Origin: Agrococcus sp. ARC_14
GTDB lineage: Bacteria > Actinomycetota > Actinomycetes > Actinomycetales > Microbacteriaceae
Direction: 5' to 3'
Length of the DNA stretch: 64,000 nucleotides
NCBI RefSeq assembly: GCF_022436485.1
Contig: NZ_JAKUDO010000001.1
Span: 1,984,001 to 2,048,000 of the forward strand
Shown: piece by piece, positions 42,244 through 51,078 of the stretch
Numbering within the stretch: the stretch's first letter is position 1
How the letters are laid out: each line of letters opens with the position of its first letter
The notes under the pieces: generated by a model
Told to the model about the DNA's origin: nothing
The model's input: the letters and a program-made list of their open reading frames with translations, nothing else
Database searches by the model: none
Position numbers and translations under genes: made by a program

Positions 42244-43062
42244 ATGAGCAAGAAGCGGCTGTTCGACGACCCATGCGGCATCGCGCGAGCGCTGAACGCG
42301 GTCGGCGAGCGGTGGGCGTTGCTCGTCGTGCGGGAGCTGGTCTTCGGCCCGAAGCGCTACTCCGACCTGCATCGCGGGCTGCCGCAGATGAGCCAGAACG
42401 TCCTCGCGCAGCGGTTGCGCGAGCTCGAAGCCGACGGCCTTGTGCGGCGAAAGCGCCTGGGACCGCCTGCGCCCGCCGCCGTGTACGAACTGACCGAGCG
42501 CGGGGAGGAACTGGAGCCCGTGCTCCGCGCGCTCGCCCAGTGGGGCAGCCGCGCACCGCTGCCCGAGGACGGCGCGGCGGAACTGAGCGTCGACGCGCTC
42601 CTGTTCGCCCTGCGCGCCACCTTCGATCCGGCACTGGCGGGTGAGTTGTCGCTGCGCTGCCAGCTGGACGTCGCGGGCGATCGGTTCCGTATCACCGTTG
42701 CGGGCGGGCGCCTCGAGTTGGACCGCGGTGAGCACGCCGCACCAGATGCGTGGCTGACCGTGCCGGAGGCGGCGACGTTGCGCGATCTGGTGTTCGCTGG
42801 TGCGGCGCTGCATGACGTCGTCGAGCGGGCAGACACCGAGGCGGCGGGCGATACCTCGCGGCTCGCCCGACTGCTGCATTGCTTTCCCGCAGCCGTGCGG
42901 TATCCGGCGCCACAGGACCCCGCGTCGCCGGGCCCCGGGTCACCGAACGCCGAACTCCCGGATCCCGCTGTCAGCGCGGGAGTCGTCGGGGGTGAGCGGG
43001 ACGCACCGATAACGGCAGCTGTGCGAGCGCCTGACGCAGGCAACGTGCTGGATGGATCGTGA
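42244..43062 (+). CDS. HxlR-family regulator with SCP2-like C-terminal domain
   Basis: 272 residues. The winged helix CGIARALNAVGERWALLVVR ELVFGPKRYSDLHRGLPQMS QNVLAQRLRELEADGLVRRK is classical HxlR. Residues ~110-220 form a sterol-carrier-like ligand domain (LELDRGEHAAPDAWLTVPEA ATLRDLVFAG). The normal end is near AAVRYPAPQ; the last ~45 residues look like read-through into the deletion junction with the truncated aldo/keto reductase, whose start it overlaps. Confidence 0.82.
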   Translation: MSKKRLFDDPCGIARALNAVGERWALLVVRELVFGPKRYSDLHRGLPQMSQNVLAQRLRELEADGLVRRKRLGPPAPAAVYELTERGEELEPVLRALAQWGSRAPLPEDGAAELSVDALLFALRATFDPALAGELSLRCQLDVAGDRFRITVAGGRLELDRGEHAAPDAWLTVPEAATLRDLVFAGAALHDVVERADTEAAGDTSRLARLLHCFPAAVRYPAPQDPASPGPGSPNAELPDPAVSAGVVGGERDAPITAAVRAPDAGNVLDGS

Positions 43063-43490
43063 CGTCCGGACGCTCGTGCGCCTGCAGCAGCAAGGGTTGA
43101 TCCGACACCTCGGCGTGAGCAACGCCACTGCTGAGCAGGTGGCCCAGGCGCAGTCGATCGCACCGATCGTGTCGGTGCAGAACATGTACAACCTGGCGAA
43201 CCGGTGGGACGACACGCTCATCGATCGTCTCTCCGGCGAAGGCGTCGCCTACATCCCGTTCTTCCCTCTCGGCGGGTTCACCCCGCTGCAGGCCGACGCG
43301 CTCTCCGCTGTGGCCGCCCGCCTCGGCGCGTCCTCGATGTCGGGTGCGCTCGCGTGGCTGATACAGCGGTCACCGAACATCCTGCTGATCCCCGGCACGT
43401 CATCCGTGGCGCACCTGCACGAGAACATCGCTGGAGCTGCGCTCACACTTGCCGACGACGACCTCGCACAGCTCAAACGAAATCGCCGGG
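43052..43490 (+). pseudogene. aldo/keto reductase, C-terminal half
   Basis: LVRLQQQGLIRHLGVSNATA EQVAQAQSIAPIVSVQNMYN LANR, FFPLGGF and NILLIPGTSSVAHLHENIAG AALTLADDDLAQL match the second half of the AKR barrel, including the NADP-binding IPGTSS. The N-terminal half with the Asp/Tyr/Lys catalytic residues is missing. After DDLAQL the frame continues into unrelated residues. Confidence 0.8.
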
Positions 43491-43622
43491 TAGTCTCGCA
43501 TCTCGCATGGTGCGTGCATCGGCAGCACCCACCGTGCGCCCGGTGAGGGATCGGCAATCGGTGATCGGCTGGCTGGGCCGCGACCGGCGTGTTAGCGAGG
43601 GCTTCGGACTACAGTCGCGGTC

Positions 43623-44069
43623 GTGACGCGAGTTCTTGTGACCGGCATGTCAGGTGCAGGGAAGTCGACCGTCCTCGACGAACTCCAGCGGCGCGGCCAC
43701 GTCGTGGTCGACACCGACCACGACGGTTGGACGCTCCCGAACGGCATGTGGGATGAACCGCGGATGGCCCGGCTCCTGGCCGATCGTCGCGATGTCGTCG
43801 TGTCCGGCACCGTAGAGAACCAAGGCCGGTTCTATGACCGCTTCGACCACGTGGTGTTGCTCAGCGCGCCGCTCGAGGTGCTGCTGCAGCGACTGAAGAC
43901 CCGTGTGAACAACCCCTATGGCAAGTCGGAAGAAGAAGCGGTGGAGGTAGCGAGCTACGTCGATACGGTCGAGCCGTTGCTGCGCCGGGGCGCGACGGTC
44001 GAACTGGATGGTCGGCGCTCGGTGTCGGAGCTGGCAGACGCGGTTCAGCGCCTCGCACTGCAGCCCTGA
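43623..44069 (+). CDS. P-loop kinase-like protein
   Basis: 148 residues from GTG. Walker A GMSGAGKST at residues ~8-16, then RRGHVVVDTDHDGWTLPNGM and DRFDHVVLLSAPLEVLLQRL, resembling small adenylate/shikimate-kinase-fold proteins of actinobacteria. The phosphate acceptor is unknown. Confidence 0.82.
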   Translation: MTRVLVTGMSGAGKSTVLDELQRRGHVVVDTDHDGWTLPNGMWDEPRMARLLADRRDVVVSGTVENQGRFYDRFDHVVLLSAPLEVLLQRLKTRVNNPYGKSEEEAVEVASYVDTVEPLLRRGATVELDGRRSVSELADAVQRLALQP

Positions 44070-44204
44070 TAGGCGGCGAGCGCGGGCGGAACGATGCGGT
44101 TCCGAACGGCGATCGACTGCCGGACTGGGTCTGAGGCGACGAGCTCGACCTTGAACCGCTCGGCGTCTCCAAGCAGGTCGCCTTGAAGTCGCTGCGGGGC
44201 CCGC

Positions 44205-44516
44205 CTACTGCTCATCGGCGAAGAGCGCCGCCAGCTTCGGCACCGACTCCATGCCATACATAGCCACTCCGACCGGCACCCGCCCACCCGTGGCTGCCAG
44301 AATCGCTGACGCGTCGGCCGGCCCGAACGCGCCGCACAGCTCCAAGGACTGCGCGCCGTCAGCGACCAGGTCGACCGCGACCGTGACGGCTGCCGCCCGA
44401 TCAGGTACCGCGACGAACGTGGTCCGGAGACCGCCGTGCTCGATCACAGCACATTGCCGCGACGGGTCCTCGGTGCCGGAGCCAAGGTAGATGAATCCCC
44501 ACTGATGGAATGCCAC
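44205..44516 (-). CDS. DUF6506-like protein
   Basis: 103 residues: WGFIYLGSGTEDPSRQCAVI, VADGAQSLELCGAFGPADAS AILAATGGRVPVGVAMYGME SVPKLAALF. The periodic G-A-F-G-P and VGVAMYGMES segments resemble a small conserved family of unknown function. No signal peptide. It is an isolated gene between a kinase-like gene and a reductase-like gene. Confidence 0.7.
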   Translation of the reverse strand: MAFHQWGFIYLGSGTEDPSRQCAVIEHGGLRTTFVAVPDRAAAVTVAVDLVADGAQSLELCGAFGPADASAILAATGGRVPVGVAMYGMESVPKLAALFADEQ

Positions 44517-44680
44517 GATCGGCCCCGACTCGCCGCCATCCCACGCCTCTGCATTCGCCTCCCCGCACGTCAGCAGATCGTCCTACTGTTGGTGCGATCG
44601 AGGCACGAGAAGGCATGGCGCTGACGGTCGGCGCCGTACCGTTCCGGTGCGCTCGGCGCGCGTCAGAGGAGAGCCACGAG

Positions 44681-45250
44681 ATGAGACCACTTCGATACTC
44701 GATCAACGTCACGCTCGACGGCTGCTGCCATCACGAGGCGGGGCTCCCCCCGGACGAGGAGTCGATGCGCTACTGGACCGCCGAGATGGAGCGAGCCGAT
44801 GCCCTGCTCTTCGGCCGGGTGACCTACGAGATGATGGAGTCGGCGTGGCGGAAGCCGGCGGCGGGCACGTGGCCCGACTGGATGGGTGCGTCCGAGATCG
44901 CCTTCGCTGAGGCCATGGACCGGGCGAAGAAGCACGTCGTGTCGAGCACGCTGAGCGGCGTCGATTGGAATGCCGAGCAGGTGCAGGGCGACTTGGGGGC
45001 AGCGGTTCAGCGGCTCAAGCAGGAGTCGGGCGAAGGACTGTGGGTGGGCGGCGTGACGCTCCCCCTGGCGTTGGCAGATCTGGGACTGATCGACGAGTAC
45101 GAGTTCCTTGTGCAGCCGGTGATCGCCGGACACGGGCCGACGTTGCTCGCCGGTCTGCGCGAGCGCATCCAGCTCGAGCTCGTGGACCGCCGTGAGTTCC
45201 GGTCGGGAGCGGTCGCCATGCGATTCCGGCCCACGCGAGCTGCGGCTTGA
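44681..45250 (+). CDS. dihydrofolate-reductase-like (RibD C-terminal family) protein
   Basis: 189 residues, ATG preceded by GAGGAGAG. RPLRYSINVTLDGCCHHEAG, ALLFGRVTYEMMESAW, HVVSSTLSGVDWNAEQVQGD and LWVGGVTLPLALADLGLIDE YEFLVQPVIAGHGPTLLAGL are RibD_C landmarks. It probably reduces a pteridine- or flavin-like substrate with NADPH; the substrate is unknown. The in-frame extension upstream is not supported by a ribosome site. A paralogue is at 53394-53993. Confidence 0.88.
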   Translation: MRPLRYSINVTLDGCCHHEAGLPPDEESMRYWTAEMERADALLFGRVTYEMMESAWRKPAAGTWPDWMGASEIAFAEAMDRAKKHVVSSTLSGVDWNAEQVQGDLGAAVQRLKQESGEGLWVGGVTLPLALADLGLIDEYEFLVQPVIAGHGPTLLAGLRERIQLELVDRREFRSGAVAMRFRPTRAAA

Positions 45251-45307
45251 TCTGATTGCCTTGGCCCTCCGCGCCACATGGATCGACGCGGCCCGCGAGC
45301 GGCATGT

Positions 45308-45931
45308 TCAGCCCTGTCCAGGCCCGCCGAATGCGACGCCGGGCGGCGGCGTCGGGCAGACAGTCGTGTCACCGAATGCTCCCACCTCAGCGCGGACCAC
45401 GACACCCTCGTCTGCGCGCGCGACCGTGATCGCGATGCCCTCCAGCGCATCCAGATCCGGCACGTTCCCAATCGTGGTCGCGTCGATCAGAGCACTCTCC
45501 TCGATCGGGACGGCGACCGGAACGAGGAGACCGTCGACCGGATGCAGCATCAGCCAGTTGGCAGCCTCGGCGACCGTCGTGTCGGGGATCGCCCAGTAGC
45601 CGGTCGCCAACCCCATCGGTTCGCACCACCAGGCGGAGTGCGAACCCACGAGCGCCGTCGGTCCGGTGGGTAGCCCCTCCTCGCGCACGGCGCCCGGCGG
45701 CAGCTGGACGGCTTGGAGCCAAGCGTCAGCACGCGCCTGCCCCGCCGCATCCGCAGGGGGCATCGCGGCGGGAGCCACCGGGTTGGGCTCCGATGCTGTT
45801 GCATCGGCACCGACCTCATCGACCGTCGGCGCCGGAGGAGCTGAGACCGACGCGCCCGCGCCTCCCGTGGCGCAGCCGGTGAGTGCGGCGGCCAGCACGA
45901 ACCCGAGGATGAGGACGCCTGATCGCCGCAT
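45308..45931 (-). CDS. putative lipoprotein
   Basis: 207 residues: VLILGFVLAAALTGCATGGA is a lipoprotein signal; an Ala/Pro-rich linker follows; then DAWLQAVQLPPGAVREEGLP and WWCEPMGLATGYWAIPDTTV AEAANWLMLHPVDGLLV form a conserved-looking core with a Cys pair (WWCE... TVCPTPP). An alternative ATG lies six codons upstream. No family name can be given. Confidence 0.75.
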   Translation of the reverse strand: MRRSGVLILGFVLAAALTGCATGGAGASVSAPPAPTVDEVGADATASEPNPVAPAAMPPADAAGQARADAWLQAVQLPPGAVREEGLPTGPTALVGSHSAWWCEPMGLATGYWAIPDTTVAEAANWLMLHPVDGLLVPVAVPIEESALIDATTIGNVPDLDALEGIAITVARADEGVVVRAEVGAFGDTTVCPTPPPGVAFGGPGQG

Positions 45932-45975
45932 GGCTTCACCCTTCGTCATCCGCCCAGTCACCTGGGGCGGCCGGC

Positions 45976-46683
45976 TCATGCCTGGCTCGCAGCCGACACG
46001 TCGACGCAGACCACTCCCCTGTTGCCGTCCTGGTCGGCGATGACCGTGAGCCCAGGCACGCCGCTGTCGTCGACGATGGTCCCGCCCGCGGCAAGCGCAG
46101 CGGCGATACGTTCCCCGAGCGCCTCGGGTGCGAGGTAGACCTCGACATGGAACCGCTGACGCGGGGCGTCGTGCTCGTCGGCGTCCCCGAACCAGAGATT
46201 CGGAACCCGGCCCGTGGCGTCGCGGATCTCGTCGCTGGGCGACCCTCGGCCCTGCGACTCGGGGCTTCCGGTCAACAGGGCGGCCCACACGGGGGCGATG
46301 GTCGCGGAGCGCGTCGTGTCGAGCCCGAGCTCGATCTCGCTCACCGAAGCCGCATCGGCGACGAGGGTGTGGTCGGCGGCGATCTCCGTGATCTGCCGCG
46401 CGAGGTCGAGGTCCTGCTGGGTCACCCATTCGACGACGTGCTCGGTGCCTTCGTTGTCGCGGTAGATGGCATCGTCGCTGACCAGCTTGAGGTCGACGCA
46501 CCCCCTGCCGAGCGAGACGCGAGGGTGATGGTCGAGCGCGTCGCCCGCCTCACCCACCGCAACGACGAACCGCGCGCCAGCGGCGAAGTCGTCGACCAGG
46601 TAGCGGGCGTGCAGTCCCTGCGCCAGCTTGCGCCAGTCCGTCAGGTTGGCCGCGGCGATCCGATCGCCACTCAGCATGTCCAT
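45976..46683 (-). CDS. fused pterin-dehydratase-like and VOC-domain protein
   Basis: 235 residues. The N-terminal ~95 resemble pterin-4a-carbinolamine dehydratase (ANLTDWRKLAQGLHARYLVD DFAAGARFVVAVGEAGDALD HHPRVSLGRGCVDLKLVSDD), including the DHHP motif. The C-terminal ~120 are glyoxalase/VOC-like (IAPVWAALLTGSPESQG ... QRFHVEVYLAPEALGERIAA). The combination occurs in actinobacteria; the reaction is unknown. ATG at MDMLSG is chosen, with MLSG also possible. Confidence 0.8.
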   Translation of the reverse strand: MDMLSGDRIAAANLTDWRKLAQGLHARYLVDDFAAGARFVVAVGEAGDALDHHPRVSLGRGCVDLKLVSDDAIYRDNEGTEHVVEWVTQQDLDLARQITEIAADHTLVADAASVSEIELGLDTTRSATIAPVWAALLTGSPESQGRGSPSDEIRDATGRVPNLWFGDADEHDAPRQRFHVEVYLAPEALGERIAAALAAGGTIVDDSGVPGLTVIADQDGNRGVVCVDVSAASQA

Positions 46684-46753
46684 GGAACGGGAACCTATCC
46701 GCGATACGGCGCGCACCGCCAGCATCGCCACTGCCAGCATCACCGCCGCCGGG

Positions 46754-47368
46754 TCAAGCCGGTTCGACGATGCGGCGCATCACCGTGTTCTTCAGGCCCT
46801 TCGGTCGGATGAAGTCGAAGCCGGCGCGCTCGTACACGGCCCGGGTGCCGTTGTAGAGGAACGACGACGAGAGCCGCTTCTCCCCCGGGATGTGCGGGTA
46901 GCCCTCCACCACGCCACCGCCTGCCTGTGCGATCAGGCTGAGCGCGCCGTGCAGCGCGACGGTCACCAGTCCGTGCTGGCGGAAGCGCTTGTCGACGAAG
47001 ATGCAGGTGATGCGAAAGTGCGGCTCGGCCTCCTCCGACGCCGCCAGTTCGGCCAGGTACTGCTTCCGGTGGTGGAGGTTGGGCAGGTCCTCCGGCGTGC
47101 CGTACTCCGCCCAGGCGATCGCCTCCTCGCCGTCGTCGCCGACGCGGACGACGAGCGCGGCGTGCGCGACGCCGTCTGCCATCAGCCGCCGCTTGAACGC
47201 CCGGTTGCCCTCGTAGCTGCGGTCACGCTCCTCGCAGACGGGATGGAAGTACGTGCACCAGCATCCGCCGAAGATGCCGTTGTGTCGCTCGACGAGGGCT
47301 TCGAACAGCCCCCAGGTCTCCTCGGTGAGCGGCTTGATCTCCGTCGCGCCGGGGTCCTCGGTCGTCAT
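46754..47368 (-). CDS. GNAT-family acetyltransferase
   Basis: 204 residues. ETWGLFEALVERHNGIFGGC WCTYFHP at the N-terminus and ITCIFVDKRFRQHGLVTVAL HGALSLIAQAGGG (acetyl-CoA site), then NGTRAVYERAGFDFIRP. This longer GNAT subgroup with a WCxxF motif is common in actinobacteria; the substrate is unknown. Confidence 0.85.
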   Translation of the reverse strand: MTTEDPGATEIKPLTEETWGLFEALVERHNGIFGGCWCTYFHPVCEERDRSYEGNRAFKRRLMADGVAHAALVVRVGDDGEEAIAWAEYGTPEDLPNLHHRKQYLAELAASEEAEPHFRITCIFVDKRFRQHGLVTVALHGALSLIAQAGGGVVEGYPHIPGEKRLSSSFLYNGTRAVYERAGFDFIRPKGLKNTVMRRIVEPA

Positions 47369-47401
47369 GCCAAGGACGGTACACCGCCCATCGAGCCCGG
47401 C

Positions 47402-48049
47402 TCAGCCCCTCCAGTCCGCCACCGCGTCGCTCTCGTCCCACCGGCCGTCGCGCTCCGGTGTCTGCGATGCCCACGCGTAGGCGGCCTCATCCGACCAGTG
47501 CGATGGCGTGCGACCCAGCAGCCGGTCTGCGGCCGAGTCGGCTGCGATCGTGGCGCGGCGAGTGAGCAGCGACGAGAGCCCCCGGCTGCGGACCTCGCCG
47601 GAGATCGGCCGCGTGACGACTGCGGGCGCCGTGACCGCGCTGTGCACGATCGCCAGGGCGATCTCGAGCACCTCTTCGTCGGTCAACGCGCCGAACCCTC
47701 GAGCATCCTGCTCTTCCCTCGCCTGCGCCTGCCGCTCCCACGGCGAGATGGTGCGCTGCGCCATCGCGGCGAGCCAGTCGTAGTCGCCGTCGACATCGAG
47801 CTGTCGGAGTCGCGGGAGCACCAGCTCTGCTGGCAGGTGGCGCTCATCCAGAGGGAGGAGACGACGCAGCTGACTCCGCATCCCCGCCACGGTGCGTCCG
47901 ATGCGAGCAGCGATCTGCTCGGCAGCGCAGCCGTCTCGGCACCCCTGCATGATGCCGACGAAGTCCTCCTCCGTCCAGAGCTGTCGATGCCGGAAGGGAG
48001 TGCCCTCCGGCCGTTCGTCGTCGCGTGCGGTCTCGTTGGCGATTGTCAT
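47402..48049 (-). CDS. hypothetical protein with N-terminal HTH-like region
   Basis: 215 residues. FRHRQLWTEEDFVGIMQGCR DGCAAEQIAARIGRTVAGMR SQLRRLLPL looks like a Myb/SANT- or HTH-type DNA-binding segment; the rest is helical with an RSRGLSSLLTRR stretch. A longer start seven codons upstream is possible. No family is recognised. Confidence 0.65.
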   Translation of the reverse strand: MTIANETARDDERPEGTPFRHRQLWTEEDFVGIMQGCRDGCAAEQIAARIGRTVAGMRSQLRRLLPLDERHLPAELVLPRLRQLDVDGDYDWLAAMAQRTISPWERQAQAREEQDARGFGALTDEEVLEIALAIVHSAVTAPAVVTRPISGEVRSRGLSSLLTRRATIAADSAADRLLGRTPSHWSDEAAYAWASQTPERDGRWDESDAVADWRG

Positions 48050-48154
48050 GCGGCGAGTGTGGGCCAGCATCCCCGCACGCGTCGCCGGGCACTCCCCCTG
48101 CTGTGGAGAATCTGTTGCGCGGCGATCCAGTTGGCTCAGGCGAGCGGCATCGAC

Positions 48155-49111
48155 CTACGGATGCGACGCCACCGTGACGCGCTGCGCCAGGTCGGTGCCG
48201 GGCGCCGCGAGCCGGTCGACCGTCTCGAAGACGATCTGCTGCATGGCGGCCGCTGCCGCAGAGGGCCCGACGTCGGTGCGTCGCGCCAGGTTGACCGTGC
48301 GCCTCAGCTGCGGACGCACGAGCCTGGTGCTCCGCAGCCGCGGCCGGTCGATGACGACCATCGCCGGCACCACCGCGACGCCGATCCCGCGCTCGACGAA
48401 GCGCAGCACCGCATCCATCTCGGCGCCCTCGACCGCGATCGTCGGCGTCAGCCCGGCGGCGGCGAACGCGGCATCCGTCGCGACGCGCAGGTCATAGCTG
48501 CGGCTGAACGCCACCTGCGGCATGCGCGCCAGCTGCGCCAGCGTGCACTGGTGCTGCAGGGAGTCGCCCCGCGCCTCCGCGCCGGAGGCCGAGACCACCA
48601 CGAGCTCCTCAGACAGGAGTGGGATGAGCTCGGTCGCCGGTGCGGTCGGCTGGGCCCCGCGCGCCACCACGAGCGCAAGGTCCAGCGCCCCCTCGTTCAG
48701 CGCATCCACCAGGAAGCGGGAGCCGCCCTCGGTGATGTGCAGCTCGACACCCGGATGCGCGGCACGGTAGGCCGCGACCACGTCGGCCACCAGCGACACG
48801 CACAGCGTCGGCGGGGCGCCCAGGCGCACCCGTCCGCGGCGGAGGCCGGCGAGCTCGTCGAGCTGCTCGCGAGCGGTGCGCGCGTCACCGAGCATGCGCC
48901 GCGCGATCGGCAGCAGCACCTCCCCCGCTGCTGTCAGCGTCACCCCGGCCGGCGCGCGGCGGAACAGCTCGGTGCCGAGCTCGGTCTCGAGCGCACCGAT
49001 CTGGCGGCTCAGCGACGGCTGCGCGACGAAGAGCTCGTCGGCGGCGCGGGTGAAGTTGCCGATGCGGGCGACGGCCTCGAAGGAGCGCAGCTGGTCGAGC
49101 TTCATGGCCAT
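48155..49111 (-). CDS. LysR-family regulator
   Basis: 318 residues. The HTH KLDQLRSFEAVARIGNFTRA ADELFVAQPSLSRQIGALET ELGTELFRR is typical, followed by the periplasmic-binding-like effector domain (GRVRLGAPPTLCVSLVADVV AAYRAAHPGVELHI). It is divergent from the flavoprotein gene at 49182 and is its likely regulator. Confidence 0.93.
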   Translation of the reverse strand: MAMKLDQLRSFEAVARIGNFTRAADELFVAQPSLSRQIGALETELGTELFRRAPAGVTLTAAGEVLLPIARRMLGDARTAREQLDELAGLRRGRVRLGAPPTLCVSLVADVVAAYRAAHPGVELHITEGGSRFLVDALNEGALDLALVVARGAQPTAPATELIPLLSEELVVVSASGAEARGDSLQHQCTLAQLARMPQVAFSRSYDLRVATDAAFAAAGLTPTIAVEGAEMDAVLRFVERGIGVAVVPAMVVIDRPRLRSTRLVRPQLRRTVNLARRTDVGPSAAAAAMQQIVFETVDRLAAPGTDLAQRVTVASHP

Positions 49112-49181
49112 ACAGTATCGACATCGCGTTCAGTCAGACAATGCATTGGACGCATGGTGAGCGCGTCCGTACGTTGGCACC

Positions 49182-50930
49182 ATGACCGCACCGCACGCAT
49201 CCGAGCGTCTCCTGTCCACCTCCGTCCTCGTCATCGGCACCGGCGGCGCCGGGCTGCGCGCCTCGATCGAGCTGGCGCAGCGCGGCGTGCAGGTGCTCGC
49301 GGTGGGCAAGCGCCGCAAGCACGACGCCCACACGACACTGGCGGCAGGCGGCATCAACGCTGCGCTCGCGACCATGGACCCCGAAGACACCTGGCAGCAG
49401 CACGCGGCCGACACCCTGCGAGAGTCGTACTTCCTGGCCGAACCCGCCATCGTCGAGACGGTGGCGAAGGGCGCCGCCCGCGGCATCGAGGAGCTCGAGG
49501 AGTGGGGCATGCCGTTCGCCCGCGAGGACGACGGCCGCATCTCGCAGCGCTTCTTCGGCGCCCATACCTACCGGCGCACCGCCTACGCGGGCGACTACAC
49601 CGGGCTCGAGCTGCAGCGCACGCTCATGCGCCGTGCGGCGGCACTGCACGTGGAGATCGTCGACACGATCTACATCACCCGCCTGCTCGTCGCCGACGGC
49701 ACCGTCTTCGGCGCATACGGCTTCGACATCGTCGACGGCACGCCCTTGCAGATCCACGCCGACGCCGTCATCCTCGCGGCCGGCGGCCACACCCGCATCT
49801 GGCGGCACACGTCCTCCCGTCGCGACGAGAACACCGGCGACGCCTTCCGGCTGGCCGCGCTGGCGGGCGCGCGGATCCGCGACGCCGAGCTCGTGCAGTT
49901 CCACCCCTCCGGACTGCTGGAGCCCGACGACGCCGCCGGCACGCTGGTGTCGGAGGCCGCACGCGGTGAAGGCGGGATCCTCACGAACGCGCTCGGCGAG
50001 CGCTACATGGAGCGCTACGACCCCGAGCGCATGGAGCTCTCCACCCGCGACCGGGTGGCGCTCGCAGGCTTCACCGAGATCGCCGAGGGGCGCGGCACGG
50101 AGAAGGGCGGGGTCTTCCTCGATGTCTCGCACCTGCCGCGCGAGCAGATCCTGCAGCAGCTGCCGCGGGTCTACCGCACGCTCATCGACCTGCAGATGCT
50201 CGACATCACCACCACCAAGATGGAGATCGCGCCGACCGCCCACTACTCCATGGGCGGCATCTGGGTCTCCCCCGACGACCACGGCACGGGCGTCGATGGG
50301 CTCTACGCGATCGGCGAGGCCTCCTCCGGTCTGCACGGCGCGAACCGCCTGGGCGGCAACTCGCTCATCGAGCTGCTGGTCTACGGGCGCATCACCGGCG
50401 AGCACGCCGCCGCCTACGCGAGCTCCCGCACCGAGGTGCGCCGCGACCCAGCCGCAGTCGCTGCCGCCCGCGACGAGATGCAGTCGCTGCTGCAAGAGCG
50501 CGGCACCGAGTCGGCCCGTCGCCTGCAGCGCGAGGTTCGCAACGTGATGAGCGAGCACGCCGGCGTCGTCCGCACCGCGGAGGGCCTCGAGGAAGGGCTG
50601 CGCTCGCTGGCCGAGCTTGAGGCACGCGCCGAGCGCGTCACCGCGCATCCGGACATCGCCGGGTTCGACGACCTGGCCCATGCCTACGACCTGCTCGGAT
50701 CGCTGCTGGCGGCCAGGGCCACGCTCGAGAGCGCGCTGGCGCGACGCGAGAGCCGTGGCTGCCACAACCGCGCTGACTTCCCCGAGACGGATCCCGCCAT
50801 GCAGGGCAACTTCGTCTGGTCGCCGGGCGAGGGCATCAGCTTCGAGCCGCTCGCCCCCGCGCCCGAGAGCTTCCGCGAGCTCGCATCGGCCCACGCCGAC
50901 GACGCCGTGGCCGGCAAGCTCGTCGAGTAG
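49182..50930 (+). CDS. succinate dehydrogenase/L-aspartate oxidase-family flavoprotein
   Basis: 582 residues. FAD motif VLVIGTGGAGLRASIELAQR G, the His-FAD region THTTLAAGGINAALA (here DAHTTLAAGGINA), AELVQFHPSGLLEPDDAAGT LVSEAARGEGGILTNALGER, IAPTAHYSMGGIWVSPDDHG and GANRLGGNSLIELLVYGRIT G. The length fits an SdhA/FrdA/NadB-type enzyme. No iron-sulfur or membrane partner follows and no nadA/nadC, so the physiological substrate is open. LysR gene divergent. Confidence 0.88.
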   Translation: MTAPHASERLLSTSVLVIGTGGAGLRASIELAQRGVQVLAVGKRRKHDAHTTLAAGGINAALATMDPEDTWQQHAADTLRESYFLAEPAIVETVAKGAARGIEELEEWGMPFAREDDGRISQRFFGAHTYRRTAYAGDYTGLELQRTLMRRAAALHVEIVDTIYITRLLVADGTVFGAYGFDIVDGTPLQIHADAVILAAGGHTRIWRHTSSRRDENTGDAFRLAALAGARIRDAELVQFHPSGLLEPDDAAGTLVSEAARGEGGILTNALGERYMERYDPERMELSTRDRVALAGFTEIAEGRGTEKGGVFLDVSHLPREQILQQLPRVYRTLIDLQMLDITTTKMEIAPTAHYSMGGIWVSPDDHGTGVDGLYAIGEASSGLHGANRLGGNSLIELLVYGRITGEHAAAYASSRTEVRRDPAAVAAARDEMQSLLQERGTESARRLQREVRNVMSEHAGVVRTAEGLEEGLRSLAELEARAERVTAHPDIAGFDDLAHAYDLLGSLLAARATLESALARRESRGCHNRADFPETDPAMQGNFVWSPGEGISFEPLAPAPESFRELASAHADDAVAGKLVE

Positions 50931-51078
50931 GCGGGCGGGCGGGCCGGCTCCTGCCGTTCCTGCACCCAGCTGCCGGCTCCCGCGCATCCGTGATCGTCCA
51001 TGCATCCGATCGCATCGAACCGCGATCGTCGGGTGCAAGGCTGGGCCGACGGACACAGTGGATGTGGAAGGGAGCACC

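Noticed and set aside
46628..49969. A 1113-codon open frame on the plus strand
   Set aside because: It runs antisense through five well-supported genes (VOC, GNAT, hypothetical, LysR) and into another frame of the flavoprotein gene; composition and lack of any family show it is a shadow.
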